From contig OX104114.1 in the NCBI GenBank assembly GCA_944474755.1, forward strand, positions 83,128,623 to 83,192,622: a stretch of DNA of 64,000 nucleotides. The letters run 5' to 3'. The stretch comes from Limnoperna fortunei (lineage: Eukaryota; Mollusca; Bivalvia; Mytilida; Modiolidae). Numbering within the stretch: the first letter of the stretch is position 1; the number at the start of each line of letters is the position of its first letter. This document shows, piece by piece, positions 12,404-23,100 of this stretch. Both the position numbers and the translations under genes were made by a program. The notes beneath the pieces are model-generated. The model saw nothing but the letters and a program-made list of their open reading frames with translations, did not search any database and was not told the DNA's origin.

Positions 12404-12884
12404 GTCTCGCCTGCGACGAAGTCGCTGGAGGCGAGACATATGTATGGGAATCCGGCGGGGGCGGCGTAAACACTTGGACATCTTGCTTCATATATTTGTA
12501 AGCCCAATCCCTAGGTCCAGAGGTACACGTAGCTTATGATGAGTACTTGCCAGTCAGTCACCTGTCACTGACCTCAATTTCACGGTCCAGCGACTACGTT
12601 AAAGTTTTTTGGTTACAACAGTTCCTCTGTAACCATGCATGGTAGGATGACAATATTTGGTATATAGGTTGCTGATGAATAGTATATGACTGTCTGGAAG
12701 GTGTCACTTGACCTTGACCTCAATTTCACGGTCCAGCGACTACGTTAAAGTTTTTGTATTAGGACAGTTCCTCTGTAACTATGCATGGTATGGTGACAAT
12801 ATTTGCCTGCTGATAACTAATGCTATTTACGTTATGCTTATGACGAAATTTATTTTCGTTACTGATGCGGAATGCAGGCGAGAC
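12404..12884. mobile_element. 481-bp element with 11-bp TIRs and terminal hairpin
   Basis: Ends are GTCTCGCCTGC (12404-12414) and its exact inverse GCAGGCGAGAC (12874-12884). The left end also folds on itself: GTCTCGCC-tgc-GAC-gaa-GTC-gctgga-GGCGAGAC. Inside, a segment of about 110 bp ('gacctcaatttcacggtcca' onward) is repeated with a 146-bp offset (12,570 and 12,716). No coding relic recognised. The superfamily is unknown. Confidence 0.65.
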
Positions 12885-12889
12885 GTTTT

Positions 12890-14138
12890 TCTGTGTCCAC
12901 ACTTGTTATTTTATCGGTTTAGATTATGTGTTTGCTTTTATCCGTTGATATCCTCTTATTGTTATTTAATTGAGCCACGTTTAGTGGATGGAAATGCTTT
13001 TTCAATTTTCTGGTTTCGTAAATTTTTCACACATTATTGCTTCCTAGATAAAATGCAAAAATTATTTCAGTTTTGTGTAAATAATAGTTACAATCACAAG
13101 CTATACTATATATAAAATACGTAAATTTTAGTCATCTTTAAAATTGTTAGCAAATGTGCTATACAATACAAATGATGATAAAAACGCAGAGATGATGATA
13201 TTGTGAAAACTTATCGTCCCCACCATATAAACATTTCCCAGCTGATAACCTGATACCCATTTCTCATTTCATATTTTGCTAAACTCAAATTACAAATTAA
13301 TAAACACCACACCTTGACCGGTACCAATACTAATAAGATCAAACGAGTGCGTCATTATCAAATACTTAGTACTGTACTTTTGTAGATACAATTTTCATCC
13401 GCGGAACGTCAGAAAGTTATTTAATAGCGAGACAGCTCGAGAAGTAGGCACATTATTATTTTCAACTTTGATAAAGTTTTAAATCAGTGGAACAGTCAGA
13501 CGTGAAATGAAGTAATGAACGTAATCACAAAAGAAATCAATTTTGTATAGTTATTCTCTATGCCTTTGATTAGGCAAATATAAAAAGGTAAAGTGTTAAA
13601 ACAGTATTAAAAGTCGAACCAGAAATGAACCATAACACTTTGGAATTCTGTAGCCAACTATGGCATGTACGGTATATACTGAAAATTGCAAGGTTCGGCA
13701 TTGTGCACGTTAAAACAGGACAGATTATGAACCCCGTTATCTACTATTGTTAGATTTTACTACGTTGTTCTAATCTTTGATTGTATAATCATGTGTAACT
13801 CGTAACTAAATATTTATATATGCAAATGTTATCTCGAACGCTAGCCCACAAATGCTAATGGGAATGGTTTGTACGTGCATAAGAATCTATTACCTGAATT
13901 AATTTATAAATTATATCCCAAAAATAGTATGCTGATGTGATAATTTGTGAAGTTTAAAAAAAAATGTCTTTGCTGTTTCGGCTTTTGGATGGACCATGAG
14001 CAAGGCTAGTCATGAGCAAATTCGCCCGTAACAATTAAAACAGGGACAATGTCGTCAATATGGACAGCACCAACACGGAGATTTACAATAAGCCACATAA
14101 TTTGGATATTGTCATGATATAATCAAGTAGATATAAAA
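12890..14138. other. Non-coding stretch
   Basis: AT-rich sequence. I see neither a plausible gene nor a clear repeat before the 44-bp array. Confidence 0.45.
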
Positions 14139-14886
14139 AGCCTGTTACCATGGAACAGATTAGATGGAGTAAGGTCAGCCGTAGCCTGTTACCATGGAAC
14201 AGATTAGATGGAGTAAGGTCAGCCGTAGCCTGTTACCATGGAACAGATTAGATGGAGTAAGGTCAGCCGTAGCCTGTTACCATGGAACAGATTAGATGGA
14301 GTAAGGTCAGCCGTAGCCTGTTACCATGGAACAGATTAGATGGAGTAAGGTCAGCCGTAGCCTGTTACCATGGAACAGATTAGATGGAGTAAGGTCAGCC
14401 GTAGCCTGTTACCATGGAACAGATTAGATGGAGTAAGGTCAGCCGTAGCCTGTTACCATGGAACAGATTAGATGGAGTAAGGTCAGCCGTAGCCTGTTAC
14501 CATGGAACAGATTAGATGGAGTAAGGTCAGCCGTAGCCTGTTACCATGGAACAGATTAGATGGAGTAAGGTCAGCCGTAGCCTGTTACCATGGAACAGAT
14601 TAGATGGAGTAAGGTCAGCCGTAGCCTGTTACCATGGAACAGATTAGATGGAGTAAGGTCAGCCGTAGCATGTTACCATGGAACAGATTAGATGGAGTAA
14701 GGTCAGCCGTAGCCTGTTACTATGGAACAGATTAGATGGAGTAAGGTCAGCCGTAGCCTGTTACCATGGAACAGATTAGATGGAGTAAGGTCAGCCGTAG
14801 CCTGTTACCATGGAACAGATTAGATGGAGTAAGGTCAGCCGTAGCCTGTTACCATGGAACAGATTAGATGGAGTAAGGTCAGCCGT
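14139..14886. repeat. 44-bp minisatellite, exactly 17 copies
   Basis: Unit AGCCTGTTACCATGGAACAG followed by 24 more bases ending GGTCAGCCGT. The array is 748 bp = 17 x 44 and almost uniform. Differences noticed are one agcAtg copy (about 14,668) and one ttacTatgg copy (about 14,720). Such uniformity points to recent expansion or gene conversion. The ATG in each unit opens short frames by chance. Confidence 0.95.
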
Positions 14887-15694
14887 TTGCGAGTCTTTCG
14901 TGATTACAGTAACTTGAATTTAGAAAACTGTATATACATAATAATTCCACCTCATATCAAAATGCTGGATTTTCATTGGATAAGAGCTATGCTATTTTCC
15001 GACCATTTTTTTATGTGTCGTGGTATATTTTTCCCGACATTTATGGTGCCGTGGTATATTTTAAATAAACAATGGAAGGTGGGAAATACCTAGTTAAAAA
15101 TAAAACATGCGGCGGCATCAGCAGACGGATAACAAAATAAAAAAACGACCACTGGCACAAAAACAATTTCAAATACAGATTTTATTGTCAGAAAAAATGT
15201 TAAATTAAATTCAGTTGTGTCCAAAATATTTATTACAAATGTGTCTTGGATTTCATAACAATTCAACCGAATGGAAGATCTCTTTTAGGATTAATAAATA
15301 TTGGAAATTAAAGCTTCAGCTAAACTTTGTATTACATAATGGGGAAATATTCGATGGAATTAAAGAAATATATCATGCTAGTGTGTGGTATTTGCCAAAA
15401 CAATACTGCTATTGAGGCTGGTTAAGATTTCACTCACCTTACGGCTCGTAAAATCCCAATAAGTCTCCCAAGTAGTAATTTTTGGCACTCACTTGCACGA
15501 TAGATTTCTATATGATCGATCATTGACTTTTTATGGATAGAGTTATCCTTCTTTTGCCATCTTTACAATAAATGGCCATAATGCCACTTTTAGCCAGATC
15601 ATGGGGTATAGATCTACTATGGGTGAAACCCACAGACATTTATCAGGAAAACGATCAATTCTTGTCAAAATAAATGCAGACCATGTCCGAAGTC

Positions 15695-15860
15695 AGGCTC
15701 TAGCTCGCAACCTCACCGGTGATATCATAAGTAGATAAAGGTTTCGGGTTCGAGTCTCACCGTTATCAGGGTGCGATCGACTTGACAAGGATTGCCAAGT
15801 TTTCCTAACAAAGGTCGGGGGTTTTATATGAGTTCTTAGGCTTCCTAACTCAATACATAA
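15695..15860 (+). mobile_element. Decayed SINE copy
   Basis: Shares 'gggttcgagtctcaccgt', 'gacaaggattgccaa.ttttcct' and 'ggtcggggg' with the V-SINE-like family, in plus orientation. The 3' part is lost. Confidence 0.6.
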
Positions 15861-15954
15861 ATAGATGACTAGTAATAACTGTATTTGGATACCAACACAA
15901 ATGTTTCCCAAACGAACCCCTATTGCCACTATAATCTTGAGGAGCCGTTGTGCA

Positions 15955-16100
15955 AATTCCCAAAATAGATTGCAAAACTTCAGGTCACCCCTATAATGTT
16001 CCAAAAGTTTCATATTGAATGGAAATTGCTTCTCTGAGAAACTGTGCGGACAAGATTGAACGGAAATAAAAAAAGAAAAAAGAAAAGAAGAATATAAATA
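15955..16100. repeat. Dispersed repeat, copy 1
   Basis: Shares 'atgttccaaaag' and 'gtgcggacaag' and the purine-rich (gaa/aaaag)n end with 19,075-19,260 at moderate divergence. Family unknown. Confidence 0.6.
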
Positions 16101-16204
16101 GTGTTGAGTATGTTAGGATGCCAACACAAAATGTCTGCCAAACGAACCCCCATTGCCAATATAATCTTCAGCGTGTTGAACATCCCCCAAATAATCATTT
16201 GTAT

Positions 16205-16515
16205 CAACTTACTTATAGGGGTTTTTAACGTCCTTGACTACCGTAAAACTGTCTCGCACGGACTTATTGCCTAATGGCTTTTATTGAAAAGTAGTCAGAA
16301 ATGCTGCAGCCAAAAAGACTTTGTGGAAGTAGATTAATATATGAAGCTGCATCCAGCTTGCGAACCAAGACGCTAGCAGCAAGTACGGGGCGTGCCATGG
16401 CTGCGGCGCGTGCGCCTACTCTTATCGAATACTGCCAATGGGGTCTTTAACGTGCCAGTTGATGGAATACTGTACACGAGGCACCAGTTTTACGTCTCAT
16501 CTGACAGACGAAAGG
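16205..16515. repeat. Probable dispersed repeat with 'tctttaacgtgcc' motif
   Basis: Contains 'ggggtctttaacgtgcca', 'acgaggcaccagttttacgt' and 'ctcatctgacagacg', phrases I associate with a repeat widespread in invertebrate genomes. There is only one copy in this window, so the call rests on recollection. Confidence 0.4.

Positions 16516-16518
<3 letters not shown>

Positions 16519-16549
<31 letters not shown>
16519..16549. repeat. (TA)n microsatellite
   Basis: About 15 uninterrupted TA/AT steps. It abuts the first of two 65-bp direct repeats. Confidence 0.9.
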
Positions 16550-16552
<3 letters not shown>

Positions 16553-17121
16553 GTCTAAAGAGTCTACCAACCAGTAAAACTTATTAAGTATCGGATCGAC
16601 AAACATGACGATACAGCATAAACAAAAAAATAATATACAAGTCTAGAAGATTATGCAACGATACAAATGATGGTGTTTCTTGTCAAAAATTTAGACAAAG
16701 ACTGACCAACGAATGGCCATAGTCATTGAATGTCAATATAAATAAATGACGTAAACAAGTCATAACATATTGATCTTAAACTTTCTCCTTTCCAACTTAA
16801 CCCAAAATAGTTGCTTTTCAGTCCGCCAGCCGCGGACGTGCCGTGCTGTTACTTGGCTTTCCTCAAATATTCGAACAAGATGTAATCAAAATTACCAGGG
16901 TGACAAATTCATTACGCCAGACGCGCGTTTCGTCTACTTAAGACTCATCAGTGGCGTTTAACTCTAAATGCTTCAAGTATTTTTTCATTCGGTGATGGAA
17001 TAATATAAGTCCACTGGGATCGTGTAAAAACACAATACAGGTAGTTCAAAATATTATATAAACGTCTAAAGAGTCTACCAACCAGTAAGACTTATTAAGT
17101 ATCGGATCGACAAACATGACG
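16546..17121. repeat. 65-bp direct repeats flanking ~450 bp
   Basis: 16546-16610 and 17057-17121 are the same 65-bp sequence ('tataaacgtctaaagagtct' ... 'acaaacatgacg') with one mismatch. Between them lies a segment with 'acgccagacgcgcgtttcgt' and 'agactcatcagtggcg', a phrase I associate with dispersed repeats in mytilid genomes. It could be a short LTR-like or tandemly duplicated element. No coding relic inside. Confidence 0.65.
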
Positions 17122-17289
17122 TGATATTTACATATATGCATCACTGTGGCCTAACATAATTAATTTGAATTTCAATGTGGAATTGTACTACATTTGTTGT
17201 TAGTTTTCACTATGTATTTTTATGTACAATATTTTTGTAAATTATAAGATAAGAATGATATACATGTTTTTTTTTATTTTTAAGAAATC

Positions 17290-19010
17290 TATTAGAGTAT
17301 TCTATTTTTTATTTTTGTTTGTTTGTTTGTTTTGTTTTTGTTTTTTTTTTTGTTGTTGTTTTTTTTGGTTTAAATATATACAATATTGCTATAAACATTA
17401 TTTACAGGGATTATTGCTCAGAAGTAGGGACCCGCCCGAGACGTAGCTCTTGGCATGCCCTACTTTGTATTATTATGATAATGATTATCATTATATTGTC
17501 GTTATTACACGTAATCATCAATAGGTGCCCGAGACGAGGCTCTTGGCTTACTCTACGGATGACTTTTATTTGTATTCCGAAGTAGGGTACCGCCCGAGAC
17601 GATGCTCTTGGCATACCCTCCTTCGGTTTAATAATAATTTTCGATTATTATTGCATTTGTTACGCGTGTTCCTCGTAGGGTGCCCGAGACGAAGCTCTTG
17701 GCTTACCTTACTGAGGAGCAGGTTTGTTAATAGCTTATAGGGGTTGGTTATTTTGTAATTTCCTATGTCAGTCGGGGCCGCCCGAGACGAAGCTCTTGGC
17801 TTACTGTACAGAGGATTTTACTTTTATTTATTAGATGGTTGTAGGGCGCGACCGTCGCAGAAGACACCTAGTTAAGTAGTGTATACAAGAAACGAAAGGG
17901 ATAGTTATATACATTTGTGATAGTCAATTTCCGTAATAAAATCGACTAGTTCTTTATATACTTGGTTTTTAAATTCGTTAGGAGGGTCTAGCAAGATCTT
18001 GATATGGGCTACGCAGTGCAGAATGACATGTTCGATGTCTTCTTTAGTGTTGCATACACTGCAAAGTGGCGATATATTTTTGATGTGTTGCCCCATTTGA
18101 CCCGGTAGAAGGGTTGTGCCAAGTCTGAGCCTGGTTAAAGTTTTTGCATGGTTTCGATTTCCTATATAGAAAAATGGCTTTGAATTAACTGATGGATTAA
18201 GCCGGTAGTACCATGAATTTCAATGTGTGTCCCAAATAACTTGCCATTTCTTTTTAAATATATTTTTGACGATCGCGTAGAATTCAGATGTACTATAGGC
18301 TATGTTTATATTTATGTTTTCTTGTTTTAAGGCTGCTTTTGCAAGTTTATCCGATAGTTCGTTACCTAGGATACCTACGTGGGCTGGTATCCATTCTATT
18401 ATTAATTAGATTTGTTTATTTCTTATTTTAAATGCTAGCATTTGAATAGCCTCTAAAATATCCGGTCTACTCGATTGGTTATTATCGTCCAGAACTGCCC
18501 ATTGACTATCTTTAGTTAGTTAGGGGGAAACAAACGTTAGATCGATCTCGGAGGTGTTACCATTGTTATATAGACGGGTACCTGATCCGTCGTTTAGTAC
18601 TATGAGGTCCATATGTTGTATTAGGTCCTCTAAGACTTGTCCATTTTTATCTGTTTTAATAGACCCCCATAATGAAGACCTTGCGTTATAGTCGCTTAGT
18701 AGGACTAAATTTTGATTTATATTATTAAACATTTTAGAGTAATCCTGAGAGTTTAGTGTTTGGTCAGGGGGTCTATACACATTGACAATATTAATTTTAT
18801 GGTAACACCTGTAATTTCTATGTTTTCGGCTTGGAAGTCGTTTTTCGTGTTTGTTAATAAGTTTGAAACATAGACGGCTATGCCACCTCCCTTACTTTTT
18901 ATTTTACCTTAATTGTTTTTTATTCCGTTTCTATTTTAAATTACAGGTGGTTGATATCCATTAAGTTTTATGTTACGGTTACCTTGGAAGTGGGTTTCCT
19001 GAAATTTTTA
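17290..19010 (-). pseudogene. Broken LINE: endonuclease and RNase H relics, RT missing
   Basis: Reading 5' to 3' on the minus strand: KFQETHFQ (typical apurinic endonuclease start) near 19,000; GGGIAVYVSN near 18,890; a frame at 18,780-18,520 with LLSDYNARSSLWGS, LIVLNDGSGTR and SEIDLTFVS, the endonuclease core and its S-x-IDL end; then, with no reverse transcriptase between, an RNase H piece near 18,390 (WIPAHVGILGNELSDKLAK); and at 18,096-17,905 a C-terminal zinc knuckle (CSVCNTKEDIEHVILHC). It ends in an A-rich tail (T-rich on the plus strand, about 17,301-17,370). Frameshifts and stops break all parts. Endonuclease plus RNase H plus C-terminal knuckle fits I/jockey-type LINEs. Precise clade not assigned. 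Confidence 0.85.
17423..17806 (-). repeat. Five hairpin units in the LINE 3' UTR
   Basis: Five copies of GCCCGAGACGAAGCTCTTGG (variants at the loop) lie at about 17,423-17,464, 17,524-17,556, 17,581-17,621, 17,675-17,710 and 17,772-17,806. Each can fold: GCC-c-GAG ... CTC-tt-GGC. In the units at 17,423 and 17,581 the stem is extended by flanking AGTAGGG/CCCTACT or AGGGTA/TACCCT. They sit between the end of the LINE's last coding relic and its A-rich tail. Confidence 0.75.
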
Positions 19011-19074
19011 TCAAGATAATGCAATTTCTTATATAATGACACCAGTTTCCATGGAAACAGCAACCATTTTGAAA

Positions 19075-19260
19075 TGGTAGCAATTTTGAAAATTCTAAAA
19101 ATGGATTGCAAAACCTCATGTCACCATTAACATGTTCCAAAAGTGTCATATTGATTGGACATTGCATCCCAGAAAAAAGTGCGGACAAGTTGGAGTGAAA
19201 AGAAAAAAATGAAGAAGTAGAAGAATAAGAAACCAGACAAAACAATATGCCATCCACAAG
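19075..19260. repeat. Dispersed repeat, copy 2
   Basis: Related to 15,955-16,100: 'atggattgcaaaac', 'atgttccaaaag', 'gtgcggacaag' and a purine-rich end. It lies just beyond the 5' end of the LINE relic. Confidence 0.6.
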
Positions 19261-19631
19261 TTCGTGTGGAAGACATTATAACTACCTAAACCAATCGGAT
19301 CACTATCTCCCAACAATAAGACTCCATAACATTTTCATATACAAAAGAATATAAATACAACTATTAGAATCAAACGATGAAAAGAAATGTTCTCGAAAAA
19401 GATGAATATGGTATTTGTTTATTATAATGTCAGTGCATCATACAGAATGAACATTTATTATAAGGGTAAAAGGGGTCTATAAAACTTCTAAGGAAAATAA
19501 CAACTTCAAAGTATCATGAATTATAAAAAATCATTAAATGAAATGTCCAAATGAACTAATGTTATAAATAAAAGGTTCCAAAAGGAATTCGTTGATGGTG
19601 AGTTTGTTGGTTGAGTCAATCAGTTCTGGAG

Positions 19632-19919
19632 TGGCTGAGCCTTAAAGTCGTTGATTGGCTGAGCCTTAAAGTCGTTGATTGGCTGAGCCTTGAAGTCGTT
19701 GATTGGCTGAGCCTTAAAGTCGTTGATTGGCTGAGCCTTAAAGTCGTTGATTGGCTGAGCCTCGAAGTCGTTGATTGGCTGAGCCTTGAAGTCGTTGATT
19801 GGCTGAGCCTTAAAGTCGTTGATTGGCTGAGCCTTAAAGTCGTTGTTTGGCTGAGCCTTGAAGTCGTTGATTGGCTGAGCCTTGAAGTCGTTGATTGGCT
19901 GAGTCTTAAAGTCGTTGAT
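19632..19919. repeat. 24-bp minisatellite, 12 copies
   Basis: Unit GGCTGAGCCTTAAAGTCGTT plus GATT. 24 is a multiple of three, so both strands stay open and would encode 8-residue repeats (VVDWLSLK or NDFKAQPI). There is no start context, splice site or flanking domain, so I treat it as non-coding. Confidence 0.93.
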
Positions 19920-20032
19920 TTTATACACTATTACAGCTTGACTTCATACTGGTCAGTAACTTAACGGTAAAGTTGGTCTTTTCTACTAAAACACCATGTC
20001 AAAAAAGTACATTTTCCTCTGCAATTAATATT

Positions 20033-20039
20033 GTACTAT
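20033..20039 (+). promoter_or_regulatory. Possible TATA box of the depolymerase gene
   Basis: 'tactatatacaaac' about 100 nt before the predicted start codon is the best TATA-like site close upstream. A weak call made from position alone. Confidence 0.25.
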
Positions 20040-20139
20040 ATACAAACAAACATTGTAAACTCCAATATTACATACCAGTACCTAAGCACTCGCGTCCCGT
20101 TTTTCGTGTTTAATCTTCAATTACTGATAACCGTTAGAC

Positions 20140-23100
20140 ATGATGTTCGGCTTAGCATGGAGTTTTCTTGCCTTGTTTGAAATATTCTCGGTTATTGATG
20201 GAAAAGCAGACCCACTTGGTAAGCTAATTTTCTTTAGAACATTTCTTTTAGTCCAGATGTTTTACTGTAAATTCAGTAAAATCAATATCCGCATTGTATT
20301 TTGGTTCCAAGGACTGATGTCCCCGATATCGTAAAACCATGATGTTTACCAAAAATTCATGTGGTTATTTAGTTGAGATTACCAGCATTTAAAGAACTCA
20401 AACAGTTTAGACCCAATGAAAGCATTTATTTCAAGATTTTTGCGCTTCGTTTCTATATGATACATTAAGTTTTGTTAACTCTAACAACATTCACGTACTC
20501 CATCGTTGTTCACTCAAATCTTAATACAAAGTGTTGCACGGTCCATCCTTTTAAGTCCAACATAGCTTTATCCTTACCCCTGACAGCACATGTACTTAAT
20601 GTGTGAGTATACACTTGAAACTTAACGGTTTAAGAAGAAATGTTGCAGGAAAAATTGGGTTCATGACATTACTAAAAACCAAAATATGGTTCAGAATCCC
20701 TGACGTGCAAAGATGTATACGGTCTAGTTAACACTCATTACAAATTGTATGGTATCATAATTTAAGCATAGTTGTTCTGAATTCACAAATGACCATAAAT
20801 ATAATGTAACATGTGACATGTAGTTCACGTAAATTTAAAAATCAATAAACATAATCAGAATAGATTTTTAATTTTTTGTTTCACTTTAGTTCTTTTCCAA
20901 CAGCTTTAAGAACACACATAATAAAAAATCCAGGACACGTGACAGGCGTCTTTTATATTACAGAGTCCTACAATGTGGATACCGCTAAAGTATCAATCTC
21001 GGGTATATCTTCCGGTGCTGCCATGGCAACTCAGATGCACGTGATTCATTCCGCCGATTTCATGGGAGTAGGGATCATTGCAGGAGGTAAATGTGTATAG
21101 TGATATTCCATGTAAAATGGTTGCTTATGTGGGGATAAATGTGTTTATTATTTTTGCCAAGCGACAGTATTTGCTGTGCATTTGGATTTTAGAGTATACA
21201 TCCACGTATGTACAGAAAAAAATTTTAAAAACCTGTAAAATCACAATTAAGGTTGTTCAAATTGTTATGTTTAACAATGAAACTTTTGTTGTAAGTTTTG
21301 TTTTTGTATGAATAAATATTGGAAACAAATTCTGTGTTGATTAAATAACATCCACATGTAAATGTTCTTCGGCAGGGTAAAATCCTCTCATTTTTTATCT
21401 TTAATTATACAATCTTGTACACTGTCGCCTCATTTATTTGATGCTATTGTTTTTGTTTGAATCGTGATCTACGCAACTTTTAGCAATTTACACCGGTTTC
21501 TTGGCGTCCACTTTTATGGGGGGAGGAAGCTGGGGTACCCGGTAAAAATCACTGACTTTCGGAAGAAAAATCCTTTCCAGTTTAGGTGCTTGAAATCTTG
21601 GGCTCTTAATCTCAATCTCAATAAACTATGTTAATCATATTGGGTAGTCTTCTGTGTTTGTATTACGACGTCATTTATAAGTTCAACCTCTCCATCGCTA
21701 AATTTTTCTTGTGTGTTACAGTTCCATTCGCTTGTTCTGGGGGCACTGCCGCAGGAGCTGCTGTTTGTATGACAACACCGAGCGTGGAATCCGTGTCATC
21801 ACTCGAACTACTGACTTCATCTGGTGCATTTCTTGGAAATATTGACGCTACATCTCACATGCGTCATGACAAGGTGTACATCTTTAATGGAAGGTCGGAT
21901 TCTGTGGTGAGGCCAGGTAAATGTGTCCACTTTCTCGATAAGACTAGTTGTATGTGCAAGATTAGTAAACCATGTTTTGAGGCATGAACAGGCAAATGTC
22001 TCTGATTGTGTATAAAAAAACAGCAATTTGACCTGAAAAATTGAGGAATTGACAAAATGCCAAAAAATAAAATGAGCAAAGTGTAGAGCTGCTCTAAAGT
22101 GTGAAATATCTAGAGTAGAAAAGATCGGGGCTCTTTGGGTACAGCTGCTCATGTCAGAAATCGTTATCATGTCCTCTGTAGAGCCGCACATGAACAGCTT
22201 TACACATTTATAGCCTTTTTGAGAGTTTATATCTACATCGAATCTTTTGGCGGCTATTCAGTATAGATTTTAGTTGTTGTGAGACCAGATACAAATGTGT
22301 CAATATATGTGAGTAGCGGACTAGGTAAATGACTAATACATGTTTCAACCGTATAATTATGTATGATTCTGTAGTGAGATAAGGTGCAATCGCTCTTCTG
22401 TTGTGGTAAGACGTTTATGCTGTAATGGGACAAGGTAAAATTGATCTACTGTTGTGACTAGACAATGTAAAATGTTCCGGTGCATTGTTAAGACCAGGTA
22501 AACATGATATGGGGCTGTGGCGGAAACGTGTTATGACACCAGTAAACAAATTGTTTGGTACCTTTGAGTGAACCTTTGAAACAAGACGAGATAAATATGT
22601 CACAACTAAGTTAAAACCAAGTACAATGTTATACACTGTTCTGAGACTAGTTTAATGTTGTTTATTCTAATGTCTAATACGCAGGTTTGGGCATCTGACC
22701 CTGTGGTAAGACCTGTTTATATTTGTTTTGATTCTGGTTACAAAAAAAATAAATTATTCTGTTATTGTGGCGAGACCAAACAATGGGTGCTGTTAGACCG
22801 ATTTAATCTGGCTGTTTTGTAAATGTATTATGGCAAGACATACAAATGTGGTTGAACTGTAGCGAGATCAATGTTAAATTCTGGCAATAGCATGTATGTA
22901 TTATGTTTTAGTGAGACTATATAAATGTATCTTATTGACTATTTACATATTCATCTAACCATTTGCACGGCGAAAAACAATATACTAGTATTCTCAGTGT
23001 ATTTTATAAAGCAGACATTTTAAAAAAATCTACTTGAAAAGATAACCGTTTTCAGTTTCAATTAATATTTGTGTTTTCAGGAAATGGACCTAATATTGAA

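Noticed and set aside
12708..13115. 135-codon plus-strand frame as a gene
   Set aside because: It starts inside the 12,404-12,884 repeat element and continues into AT-rich DNA with no recognisable motif.
19611..19964. Repeat protein (VVDWLSLK or NDFKAQPI) in a 24-bp array
   Set aside because: Unit is a multiple of three, so both strands are open by arithmetic. No gene context.
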